From assembly GCA_030429565.1 (NCBI GenBank), contig JAUIFE010000033.1:1-64000 (forward strand): 64,000 nt of DNA. Direction: 5' to 3'. This stretch comes from Holophagae bacterium (GTDB taxonomy: Bacteria; Acidobacteriota; Holophagae; Acanthopleuribacterales; Acanthopleuribacteraceae). Position numbers and translations under genes: made by a program. Under the pieces are notes generated by a model. The model worked only from the letters and a program-made list of their open reading frames with translations, had not been told where the DNA came from and ran no database searches. Of this stretch, positions 1-8,618 are shown piece by piece (position 1 is the first letter of the stretch; each line of letters starts with the position of its first letter).

Positions 1-302
1 GGGCAAAACGCCTCCTGTAGCGAAGATAAAAAAATCAGCTTTGAACATTTATTCTGTCGACCGTCGTTTTTTTGAGAAACCGCAACTCGACTGCACTGTT
101 CAAAAACAGAATCGCTCAACTCAGGTATAAGCATTTTGTTACCGGTCGGGCCGTCAAGCACGGCGTTGCGCAAGCAATGATGGCCGAAAAGCGCGTTTGG
201 TTTTGGTATTGGTTAAACGCCTGATAAATTGGTGGCTGGGCCGGCAAGTCGTGAGATGTTGCTGCAGCGAATGGCATAATTCAGACTTAAGGGAAATGCA
301 GG
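1..302. other. Intergenic region at window edge
   Basis: No convincing coding frame or structured RNA is visible here. It is AT-richer than the flanking genes and has several A/T runs in the first 80 bases. It probably holds the promoter of the SUKH-like gene that starts at 303. Nothing else can be supported. Confidence 0.4.
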
Positions 303-851
303 TTGAACTGTTCATTGTGTCGATCACCAATGCCGCTACCCATCGTATCTGACGGCACGGCATTTTATGTTTGCGATTCGTGCGGTGATTGCACAACGCG
401 GCCTTGGGATGCAGATCGAGAAGATCCCGTGGCGCTTCTGGCGCGATTTGAACAGGAATTTCAACGTATTTTGCCGCAAGCGTATAAAGACTGGGTCGTG
501 GCTCACCATCGGCGGGAAACACGGCCGGCCTACTTGCCGGTTGAACCATCATTGGTCGCACAAATGCCCTATTTTTTGGGTGACGGTTGCCTTTACTACG
601 ACGGCTTCTTTGGCGTAGATCTGGAACGAGACAGCGCTTTATTCGATTCCAAGAAGTTGGTGAAAGAATGGGGACTTCCCGAACCACTGGTGCTCATTCA
701 CGGTGATGGACATGTTTGGACGGCATTGGATTATCGCGAGCCAACCGATGAACCGCCGGTGATTTTCATCGAATCGGACACACTGAAGTTTGTCATTTTG
801 GCCGAACGTTTTTCCCTGCTGCTCGCCCGTTTGTGCGACCTCGCATGCTGA
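303..851 (+). CDS. SMI1/KNR4 (SUKH) family protein with N-terminal Cys knuckles
   Basis: A 182-residue protein. The first 30 residues carry two CxxC pairs (CSLC near residue 3 and CDSC near residue 25), which look like a small zinc knuckle. The rest matches the SUKH fold: the stretch around HGDGHVWTALDYR followed by EPPVIFIESD is the family hallmark. SUKH proteins often act as immunity proteins against polymorphic toxins or as general interaction modules. No toxin gene adjoins it, so it may be an orphan immunity protein or a housekeeping SUKH protein. The start is a TTG with only a weak upstream purine stretch, so the start is less certain than the gene. No ATG lies in frame nearby. Confidence 0.75.
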   Translation: MNCSLCRSPMPLPIVSDGTAFYVCDSCGDCTTRPWDADREDPVALLARFEQEFQRILPQAYKDWVVAHHRRETRPAYLPVEPSLVAQMPYFLGDGCLYYDGFFGVDLERDSALFDSKKLVKEWGLPEPLVLIHGDGHVWTALDYREPTDEPPVIFIESDTLKFVILAERFSLLLARLCDLAC

Positions 852-977
852 GGTCTTTGAACTTTAAATGATAGATAGAGAGAAGAAAACCGGGACATCC
901 GCTATGTCCGGCAGTTGTTTCACGGCATGTGATCCAAATGCCGGAAGCCGTTGTGGTGTCCCGGTTGTTGTGTCGGC

Positions 978-2312
978 TTACTCGTGGTCGGCGTTGCTTT
1001 CAACGACGATGTTGTCGATCAGCCAACCTCTGTAATGGTTGTTAAAACCGTCGATGCTGTCGAACGTGAAACGAAGCTGGATGTCCTGGCCGACGAAAGC
1101 GGCCAGGGAGATGGCCGGCGTTTCGCGCCATTCGCCGGTCGCGTCCTCGATGGGGTTGAGTTGCATGAGGGCGAATTCGCGATCGCCGATCAAGACCGTG
1201 ACGGCGTTGAGGTCAAATTGAAAGGCGTAGGGCTCTACTTCCAGCAGATAATCGAATCGCAACCAGGCATCCTTACCGAGACTCTTGAAAACCGGCGAGG
1301 TGAGGCTGCCGCTGACGCGGTCGCCGGTGGCGAAGCTACAGGTTTCGCTGTCGCCGAAATAGGCGGCGAGTTGACCAGGATCGTCGGCGACAGGCAGACA
1401 TGGCGCCTCGCTGGTTTCGACAAGGTGCCAGAGGCCGCTTGCCGTCCACGCTTCGCTGTTATGTTCGAAGCTTTCATTGATGGGCGCTTGGTTGATCGTC
1501 GTGGTTTTCAGAACCCAGCCGTCAGCGGCATCGACGACCCAGTGGTAGGTATGACCGGTCTCGCGGTGGCGACCTTTGATGTCCCAGACCAATTGCAGAT
1601 GATTGTCGCTGTCGGCTTGTAAGGCGCTTTTCACGATCAGCGGTGTGTCGGACCAGGTCGGGGCCGACACGTAGACGAGGTTCTCTTCCTGGTTCGGGCC
1701 TGTTACCCATTGGAGTGGGCCTTCGGCGAGGCCGGCGGCAAGCACCGCCTGACGGACTGCTGCGACGGCGTCGATGGTGTTTTTGCGTTTCGGAATAGCG
1801 CTTGGGTGGAAGGCAAAAAAGCCGTTGGTGACTTCCAATTGATTGTGGTCCAGATTCATTTTAAGGTGGAGGCGCCCGTTCAAAATGTCGAACCCGCGAT
1901 AACGTTGCTGAAAATAATAATGATAGATTCTTTCGCTAGGCACATAACGGACGTCGAGTAGTAACATTTCGTCTAAGTGTTCAGGGATTAAGCCAAGTAC
2001 TCCCGCATTGGCATGCATGGCCTTTTTGACTTTTTTGACCTTCTTGGGATCTTTGTCCTGTGGTTCCTCTCCATCGGTTAAGGCGCCGTCGGTGATGACG
2101 ACCTTGGCGATATGTCCGCTTGCGGATGGTCTTGAACCGCGATCATCTTTTTGGGCATCGGAAGGAGGGTGTGCAGGGACGGGTGCTTTTTTGGCGGTGA
2201 TAAATCGTTGGGTTTCACCAAAAAAGAGAAAATGGGTCGTTGGTACGGAGGTGCCGGCAAAACCGGCGACGGTCAGCATGAAGTACAGTGAAAGAGAGCG
2301 AAATAACGGCAT
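978..2312 (-). CDS. Secreted FTP/PepSY-like propeptide protein with C-terminal MAM-like domain, no protease domain
   Basis: A 444-residue secreted protein. I chose the ATG at 2312 because GGAG lies five bases upstream and a signal peptide (MPLFRSLSLYFMLTVAG) follows at once; a longer frame begins at 2357. A charged linker with a KKVKKVKK run lies near residue 90. Residues about 100-255 resemble the fungalysin/thermolysin propeptide and PepSY regions of M36 and M4 metalloproteases, ending in a DAADGWVLK stretch. Residues about 265-440 form a MAM/jelly-roll-like beta domain of the kind found at the C-termini of secreted proteases. No HExxH motif is present, so the catalytic domain is absent. 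It may act as a stand-alone protease chaperone or inhibitor, or be a deletion derivative. It ends 126 bases from the convergent SUKH-like gene. Confidence 0.7.
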   Translation of the reverse strand: MPLFRSLSLYFMLTVAGFAGTSVPTTHFLFFGETQRFITAKKAPVPAHPPSDAQKDDRGSRPSASGHIAKVVITDGALTDGEEPQDKDPKKVKKVKKAMHANAGVLGLIPEHLDEMLLLDVRYVPSERIYHYYFQQRYRGFDILNGRLHLKMNLDHNQLEVTNGFFAFHPSAIPKRKNTIDAVAAVRQAVLAAGLAEGPLQWVTGPNQEENLVYVSAPTWSDTPLIVKSALQADSDNHLQLVWDIKGRHRETGHTYHWVVDAADGWVLKTTTINQAPINESFEHNSEAWTASGLWHLVETSEAPCLPVADDPGQLAAYFGDSETCSFATGDRVSGSLTSPVFKSLGKDAWLRFDYLLEVEPYAFQFDLNAVTVLIGDREFALMQLNPIEDATGEWRETPAISLAAFVGQDIQLRFTFDSIDGFNNHYRGWLIDNIVVESNADHE

Positions 2313-2919
2313 AACAGCTCCAGTGATTCTTATTCGATCAATGGATGCGTTGGGCATCCTACTGTGGGAAACCGCCCTCGTTGGCTAACGCATAAAATTT
2401 AAAAAAAATAAAAAGGGCGTAAGGATCGAGAGAGGTTATCAACACCTAAGGCAAACCTCGGGCCGGCTTTGTGATCGCTGTCACCTTGGCGAGTAAGTAT
2501 TTAGAAGCAAGCATTTTAATCATTTAAAAGCGTTGGGTGCTTGAGCGGATAAAGTTCAATTCGACCTTAAAAGTGTATCTGGCAAAAGTTCACCTGTAAC
2601 CGTAGCGATTACACAAATAACTGTGAGTAATTGACTTGAGTTGCCGAAATTCAGTCTTGGTGAGGCATCGGGCGGATGGCTGCCGGCGGTGCGATGGTGT
2701 TTTTGGACACGCCGCTGTGTGTGTCTCAGGTAGCGCCTGTGTTTGGGACCCTAATCTGTTTGGTGCGGTCGCCATGCCTGATTGGGTTAGAATGCGGGGA
2801 AAAACCTTTTAGCAATCGACCAAACCAGGGGTTCGAGAAGAATTTATGAGCGAATTACCTGGGCTGCGCGTAACCCTTATCGTTCGTTTGATTATTTTGA
2901 AAACGCAGGAGTCCACACC
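2313..2919. other. Divergent intergenic region of about 600 bases
   Basis: This lies between two divergently transcribed secreted-protein genes and should hold both promoters. It is AT-rich from 2390 to 2640, with an A-run near 2400. I see no coding frame, strong hairpin or repeat that I can support. Confidence 0.4.
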
Positions 2920-3675
2920 ATGACACTTCTCAAACGCCTTCTTTTTACTTTTCTGGTGGCGGCCGGTCCGATCCTCATCGCCGGTAATCCCTATCAAGCG
3001 GCGGTGAATCATGCCGAACGCTCGGAAAAAGACCGCGAACGCGACAAAACCGACAAACCGGCCGAAGTCCTGGCTTTTGCCGGCGTGCAACCCGGCTGGG
3101 TGGTGGCCGATATTTTCTCGGCCTCGGGTTATTACACCGAGTTGCTGGCGCACACGGTTGGGCCCAATGGCAAAGTCATTGCGCACAACAACCAGGCTTA
3201 CAAAAACTACGGTGCCAAAGGCGCGGCGGCACGTTTTACCGAGGGTCGTTTGCCCAACGTCACCCATTTGACCAGCGAAGCCGACGACCTCAAGCTGCCG
3301 GCACAAGGTCTTGACATGGCAATCATGGTGATGGCCTACCACGACCTGTATTGGGTGAGCGAAAAAGACGGTTGGTCCAAAATCGATGCCAAACACTTCT
3401 TGAAACAGATTTACGCCGCCATGAAACCAGGTGGTACCATGGTGGTTATTGATCACAACGCCAAAGCCGGCAGCGGCAGCTCAGCCGCGCAAGACCTGCA
3501 CCGCATTGAAAAGGCTTATGCCAAAAAAGACTTCACCGAGGCCGGTTTCTCCTTCGTTAAGGCATCAGACATGCTGGCGCAAAGTGGCGATGACCACACG
3601 ATTATGGTGTTCGATAAAGCGATTCGCGGCAAAACCGACCGTTTCGTGCTGGTGTTTCAGAAACCCAAAAATTAA
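2920..3675 (+). CDS. Exported class I SAM-dependent methyltransferase-like protein
   Basis: A 251-residue protein starting at an ATG with GGAG about eight bases upstream. Residues 1-21 form a signal peptide, so it is probably periplasmic or exported. The core fits the family of 'predicted methyltransferases' with a leader (COG4798 type). Motif I is VVADIFSASGYYTELLA around residue 60, a poor match to the usual DxGxGxG. A motif II region and a PGGTMVVIDHNA strand-loop follow near residue 168. SAM supply outside the cytoplasm is doubtful, so the activity is uncertain for the whole family. It stands alone, with no operon partner. A weak hairpin (CAAC near 3676, GTTG near 3696) follows the stop and may terminate it. 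Confidence 0.8.
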   Translation: MTLLKRLLFTFLVAAGPILIAGNPYQAAVNHAERSEKDRERDKTDKPAEVLAFAGVQPGWVVADIFSASGYYTELLAHTVGPNGKVIAHNNQAYKNYGAKGAAARFTEGRLPNVTHLTSEADDLKLPAQGLDMAIMVMAYHDLYWVSEKDGWSKIDAKHFLKQIYAAMKPGGTMVVIDHNAKAGSGSSAAQDLHRIEKAYAKKDFTEAGFSFVKASDMLAQSGDDHTIMVFDKAIRGKTDRFVLVFQKPKN

Positions 3676-3806
3676 ACCAACTGCGGCGGCCGGTTGCGCC
3701 CCTTTTAATCGGTCTACCGTGCCGCCTGCAGGAAAGCGATGCCGCGCTGGATTTGCGCCCGCCATTGAGCGGCGACGGCGCTGTCAAAAGTGATGGAGAA
3801 TCGGTC

Positions 3807-4184
3807 TCACAATGGATTTGCCCGGCAGTCGATCATGCAAAGCTCTTCCTTCACCGATCCATACAAAGCGAAACCGTGCGGCCAAAAATTGATGAGGTTT
3901 TTTTGAATCAGCGGACCCGCCGCCTGTAGCCACGTATTTAAGGATTCAAGAAGCTTATCGGTCGACTGGAAACCCAATGGGATCAATAATCTGCCGGGTG
4001 ATGGCGCGGGAAAATGGACAAAGCCGATGATTGCCGGCGAGGGGGCATCGGGGAGTGGGTGAGGGGGGTTAACCATCAGCGCACAGCGGCCATCGCCCCC
4101 ATTCGGTAAACGAATAAAAAGGTCACCGCTGGAACAGGTGAGCACCAGATCCCGTTTTTTGATGTTTAAATGGCGGAACGTCAT
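3807..4184 (-). CDS. Hypothetical protein, 125 residues
   Basis: Not recognised. It lies 61 bases downstream of the MerR/B12-fold regulator and on the same strand, so it could be co-transcribed. Codon use looks like that of its neighbours. The product has no signal peptide, no membrane segment and a proline-rich stretch near residues 40-60. No clear ribosome binding site precedes the ATG. It could be a small accessory protein of the regulator or a chance frame. Confidence 0.45.
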   Translation of the reverse strand: MTFRHLNIKKRDLVLTCSSGDLFIRLPNGGDGRCALMVNPPHPLPDAPSPAIIGFVHFPAPSPGRLLIPLGFQSTDKLLESLNTWLQAAGPLIQKNLINFWPHGFALYGSVKEELCMIDCRANPL

Positions 4185-4245
4185 CGGGTTTTTTTAGCTA
4201 CTTCAATGGTGAACCGGGATGCCGAATGGCCTTTATAAGAGCTGG

Positions 4246-5157
4246 TTAGGCGCTTTTTTGGTTGATGTATTGGTCGAAATCTTCGTAGGAGGGCGTGACG
4301 ATGATGCCGTGTTTTCTCATGGTGGCGGCGATTTCGTTTTCGACCGGGCCGCCGACAACCAAACGGCAGTTTTTGGGCAATTGATCTTTGACCGCTTTCA
4401 TTTGCGCTGCCATGCGCGGGTCGCGGCCGCTGCCTTCCGACAGCCACAAACAGACACCGGCAACGCCGGTCCTTTTGGCGGCCATCAGGATTTCGCTGTC
4501 GGGCAGGTTGGGGCCCAAATATAAACCGTAATAACCCTCTTCGCCGGCCATGGCGGCGGTAATCAAGGCGCCAAACTCGTAAGTGCCCTGCATGGGCGTG
4601 GAAAACAGCATGACTGAGCCAGGTTCAGCACGGTTGCCGCGCAAGCGAATTAATGTGCCGAGCAGGTTGCGGATCAAGACAAACAGCATGTGTTTTTGGC
4701 CCATGGTCACCGTGCCCATGGACCATTCCTCTTCGACGCGTTCGCACAGCGGCACCACGATTTCATTGAGGAAACGGCGCATGCTGGTTAGCGACGCCTG
4801 TTTCTCAAGCTCTAAATCTACCTCTAAATATTGGTAATCTTTGCAGGCCTTAATGATCTGGTCCACTTTGGCGTTTACCGTGCGGACTGGGCCGGGATCG
4901 CGGAACTGGCGGAACTCTTTGAGGATGTCTTGCAGTTGGTTGTCGTTGAGGTGGGCGACGCTGCCGATACGGTGACCGGAATCCACGACCCGTTTCAATA
5001 ATTTGAGGCGGGTGATGTCGTTTTGTGAATACAGGCGACCGCCCTTAACGCGACCCGGTGTAATTGCACTGTAGCGCCGTTCCCATGCACGCACGGTGTC
5101 GGCTGTGAGGTTGGTCAGTTTACAAACAGCACGCATCGGGTATAGCGATTGGGTCAT
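4246..5157 (-). CDS. MerR-family regulator with cobalamin-binding-type C-terminal domain (ligand residues replaced)
   Basis: A 303-residue regulator. The ATG at 5157 has AGGAG six bases upstream; a longer frame from 5205 lacks this. Residues 5-75 are a MerR winged helix (TVRAWERRYSAITPGR, then GGRLYSQNDITRL). Residues about 95-175 match the four-helix B12-cap and 180-300 the Rossmann B12-binding fold, as in CarH/LitR photoreceptors (LGPNLPDSEI near 214). Two signature residues differ. The usual W-x9-EH motif reads W145-x9-KH. The lower-ligand motif (E/D)xHxxG reads GTYEFG, so Tyr193 replaces the cobalt-binding His. It may therefore bind no B12, or bind it without His ligation. It probably regulates itself or the divergent gene at 5611. 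Confidence 0.85.
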   Translation of the reverse strand: MTQSLYPMRAVCKLTNLTADTVRAWERRYSAITPGRVKGGRLYSQNDITRLKLLKRVVDSGHRIGSVAHLNDNQLQDILKEFRQFRDPGPVRTVNAKVDQIIKACKDYQYLEVDLELEKQASLTSMRRFLNEIVVPLCERVEEEWSMGTVTMGQKHMLFVLIRNLLGTLIRLRGNRAEPGSVMLFSTPMQGTYEFGALITAAMAGEEGYYGLYLGPNLPDSEILMAAKRTGVAGVCLWLSEGSGRDPRMAAQMKAVKDQLPKNCRLVVGGPVENEIAATMRKHGIIVTPSYEDFDQYINQKSA

Positions 5158-5610
5158 AGGTTCTCCTAGCGTCGCGTTGGACGGAACGGGTCTGGTGAGG
5201 TCCAACCCTTATCAAGGTTCCGTCACGGTTAAATCCACCACACCATTCTATGGGAGCGACCGCGAAAGTTCACCCCCAAATCCGGTCATGCGGCAAATCT
5301 TCAATAAAGATGCCGCCTCTAGCACGATTCCACAAGCGCTGACGCGTTTCGTGCTGCTTGAACAGACATTTGACAACTGTACTATCGAAGTTTGATGTGG
5401 TTACAGTTTTGTCTTAGCTAGAAAAGTTTATCCTGGATTTATTGATGGAGGTGGTGGCGTTAACGGTACCGGCTTGGCTGTAGGTTATCCGGTACGGCGT
5501 TTGTTTTTCCTGCCGGTGCGGCCCATGAGCGCGCTAGAATTCACCTGAGGATCCGCTCCACCCCAAAATCACATTTTTTGCTTGCATGAACCCCACCCAT
5601 GGAGGTCCGC
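5158..5610. other. Divergent intergenic region between regulator and large orphan gene
   Basis: About 450 bases without a gene. A TTGACA hexamer at about 5368 on the plus strand could be a -35 element, but no good -10 follows at 17 bases. MerR/CarA-type regulators often bind such divergent regions, so an operator here is plausible. No specific palindrome could be assigned. Confidence 0.35.
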
Positions 5611-8526
5611 TTGTTTACCGAAGATCTTGATTTCTTCCAGAACCAAAGTCTGCGTTTATCGCTTGACCCTCAGCTTGCCCTGCTCAACCAACCACTTCCC
5701 GAAAGTGGCGTTTTTCTAACCCAGGGCCTCGGTTTCCCCGAAGGTACGAGTTTTGATGTGCTGGGGCGGGCTTTGGCGGTGAACGCCAAGCAGCAGTTGC
5801 AGGCGGCGGTGACGCCCAATCTCAGTTTCAACCAGATCTTCAATGATTTACAGGGCGCTTCGCCACAGGCGTTGCCCGCGTTAATCAGCCTTGCACTCGA
5901 GTTGGGGGCGGGCGTCGGCGGCTCGGCCGATGTGCCGCTCGGCCCGCTTGCATCGGCCGATGTTTCCACCGGTGCCAAGGGTGACCTGTCCTACACCCTG
6001 TACCAAGTACCGCCTGCCAATATGACGCGGCTCGATGCGCTGACGGCTTTAATCCAACAAGCGCACTTCCCGCTGCGCATCGATTTGGCTGATTTAAGTG
6101 CGAGCGGCACCGTGCAGCGTTTCACTTATCAATACGAATTGGATTTTGGTTTAAGCGTGCGCTTAGGGGCGAGCTACGAACACCAATTTAAGCTGTTGGG
6201 TGACTTATTTGCCGACACCGCGCTGAAGTTTGACGCCCAGGCTTCACTCAAAGCGTCGATGGGTGTCTCACTCTTTGAAAAATTTGACCTTATAATGGGA
6301 AGCTTGCCGAGCACATCCCTGGCGTCACCTTGGGTTCGGGTACGCTTGGATCGCAGCCGAAAACGCGGCTTTACCGCCGGTTTGTCGTTCGCGTTACAGG
6401 TTCAGTACAATCTCGGCAGTGTGCTGATTCAGCTTTTGGAAGACATTCTCGAGCTACGTCCGGTGCAGCAGTTCCGTGCGGCCTTGACGCGATTCGCCGA
6501 CGATATTGAACCGGTGGCCCAAGGGGATTGGCAGGGCATTGTCGCCAAGTTAGGTGAGAAAGCGGCCGGTGAGTTGGCGGATCGGCTCGATTTACGCGAA
6601 TTCTTGGCCGAAGGTCGTTTTGATGAAATTTGGCAAACGGCGCGGAAAATCACAACGGCTTACAACAACTTAGACGCCGAGCTGCAGGACTTTTGGCAGC
6701 GTCTGCTGTTTAAGGCGGATTTGGGCGAAGGCGCTAAAATTCGCACCACCTTGCAGGAGATTGCGGCGTTGCAAGGTTTGTCTTTGGCGCAGACGGTGAA
6801 AAAGCTGCTCGATCCCGAGTTCTCAGAACAGATCGGCATGGTCGAGGCTCTAGCAGGGACGTCGCTGGAACAGTTATTAACCGGACTGGGTTCGCAACCG
6901 CAAAAACTCATTCAACTGGCGGCCAAACGGGCACAGCAGAGTTTGACCTTCATTGAATCGTTCCCGCAACAGGTCATGGAACGCTGGCGCAGCTTGGCAC
7001 AGGAATCGGGGATTGCCGGTGTGGCGGCCTTTTTGCAAAACAACCTCACGTCGCCGGACCAGTTGGCGTCGCGTTTAAGCGCCGAGATGCAGCGGTTGAT
7101 TACGCGTTTGTTGGGCAAGGCGCTTGACCAAGTGAACCAAGCTGACCTGGACCGTTTACAGCGCTTTGCGAAAAAAGTTACCGAGGTTATCGGCAAAGTG
7201 AATAACTTTGACGAGGCATGGAAGCAGGCGTTGGGCAAACTCAACGGCGATTTGGGGTTCTCGGTCGGTGCCGAAATTGGGTACGAGGTGCAACGAGCGA
7301 GCCTGTTCGATATGCTCATCGACGGCAGCAATGCCAAAATGCGCGCCTTGTGGCCGCGTTTCCAGGCTTTGGATGTGGTCGGCTTTCTCGCTGATCTACC
7401 GCAAGAGGACGACGAGGACGCGTTGCCGTTTCGCATTAACCAATGTGTGTTCACCAGCAGTCGCTTGCGCACCTCGACCCTGAGCCTGTTTTTGAACCGA
7501 CTCGGCCAAATATTTGACAGCGCCAAGGAAACGACCAAACGTTTCCAAGAGAGTCGACTCGAAGTTTTGACGGGTCCACCGCCGACGCGTACGGCCGAGT
7601 TCACCGGTTCCTTGATGAAGGAAATCACCAAAAACGCGTTTAAATGGACGGGCACGACATCGCTGCAGGTCAACGGCCACGCGGCCGACACCAACCTTGC
7701 CGCGCCGTTTACGCCTGAGGGTCTTTCGTGGCTGATTACGTCCTCGCTCAATCATCCGAATGTGGATGCGCCCACACTGGCGGCGGCGCGCGAGTTGTTG
7801 GCCGGCTTTGGTTTTGCCTCGTCGGCGGGTGACTTCACGCTACCGGACGGTGGCGCCGAGGCGTTTGAAGTGAACTTGCGACTCACGTTGGATCAAGCGG
7901 CCGTTAAACCCTTTATGGCGCTTGCGCGCGAGGCCGAGGCGACGGCATGGACGCCGCTGTATTTAGCGACGGCCCAACAGTTCTACGGCTCCCCACTGGT
8001 GATCGCCGATCCCATTCAGGGTCGCCCCGCTTGGCAGGTATTGCCGGAAGCGGTGCTTGCGCCGGCGTTTCGGGCCATGGTCCCGATGGTCGAGGTGCCG
8101 CCCTTTGGGACGCATATCGAGGTGCCTTTACACGACGGTGCATCTATGCGGCTGGACTTGCGCACAACCGATGGGAGCTTGATTAGCCTGGGCGTGGCGA
8201 TGGCGACGGCCTCGCGGCGCTTACCCAAATTGGCGGCGGCGGCCCAGGTCGCGACCTCGACCATGACGGCCGAGAACGCCGAAACCCTGACGCGGCGTTA
8301 TCCCTTTGTGACCCTAAAGACGATTGCCGACGGTTACCGTCATCCGCTATTCGCGGCGCTGTTGGTTCACCAAGTTGCCGCGGCCGATGCCGGCTTTAAT
8401 CCTGCCGTGAATGGGCGCGGCTTAGCGTCCTTGCGCTTCAAGCAAAACGGGAGCTGGGATGCGCCGCGCTGGTTCGCGACAGGTGCCAGCGAGACGCCGG
8501 CGGCGGGGGAATCGCCCACGCCGTGA
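5611..8526 (+). CDS. Large hypothetical protein, about 971 residues
   Basis: Not recognised. The likely start is the TTG at 5611, because a perfect GGAGGT lies five bases before it. The ATG at 5599 overlaps that ribosome binding site and is less likely. There is no signal peptide and no obvious transmembrane segment. Residues about 60-230 are rich in Ala, Leu and Gly with alternating hydrophobics. Residues about 270-560 are strongly helical (KVTEVIGKVNNFDEAWKQAL and similar), suggesting long helical bundles. A small C-terminal part is more beta-like. It may be a scaffold or structural protein. It stands between the divergent MerR-type regulator and a secreted metalloprotease. The frame is intact and codon use matches the neighbours. 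Confidence 0.85.
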   Translation: MFTEDLDFFQNQSLRLSLDPQLALLNQPLPESGVFLTQGLGFPEGTSFDVLGRALAVNAKQQLQAAVTPNLSFNQIFNDLQGASPQALPALISLALELGAGVGGSADVPLGPLASADVSTGAKGDLSYTLYQVPPANMTRLDALTALIQQAHFPLRIDLADLSASGTVQRFTYQYELDFGLSVRLGASYEHQFKLLGDLFADTALKFDAQASLKASMGVSLFEKFDLIMGSLPSTSLASPWVRVRLDRSRKRGFTAGLSFALQVQYNLGSVLIQLLEDILELRPVQQFRAALTRFADDIEPVAQGDWQGIVAKLGEKAAGELADRLDLREFLAEGRFDEIWQTARKITTAYNNLDAELQDFWQRLLFKADLGEGAKIRTTLQEIAALQGLSLAQTVKKLLDPEFSEQIGMVEALAGTSLEQLLTGLGSQPQKLIQLAAKRAQQSLTFIESFPQQVMERWRSLAQESGIAGVAAFLQNNLTSPDQLASRLSAEMQRLITRLLGKALDQVNQADLDRLQRFAKKVTEVIGKVNNFDEAWKQALGKLNGDLGFSVGAEIGYEVQRASLFDMLIDGSNAKMRALWPRFQALDVVGFLADLPQEDDEDALPFRINQCVFTSSRLRTSTLSLFLNRLGQIFDSAKETTKRFQESRLEVLTGPPPTRTAEFTGSLMKEITKNAFKWTGTTSLQVNGHAADTNLAAPFTPEGLSWLITSSLNHPNVDAPTLAAARELLAGFGFASSAGDFTLPDGGAEAFEVNLRLTLDQAAVKPFMALAREAEATAWTPLYLATAQQFYGSPLVIADPIQGRPAWQVLPEAVLAPAFRAMVPMVEVPPFGTHIEVPLHDGASMRLDLRTTDGSLISLGVAMATASRRLPKLAAAAQVATSTMTAENAETLTRRYPFVTLKTIADGYRHPLFAALLVHQVAAADAGFNPAVNGRGLASLRFKQNGSWDAPRWFATGASETPAAGESPTP

Positions 8527-8618
8527 CCGGGTGAAACCAACGCGGACATCGACGGGTCGGCGGCTTCCTTGTAGAATCAAAAATGACGTTTTATCGATAC
8601 AAATGATATGAGGCTGAT

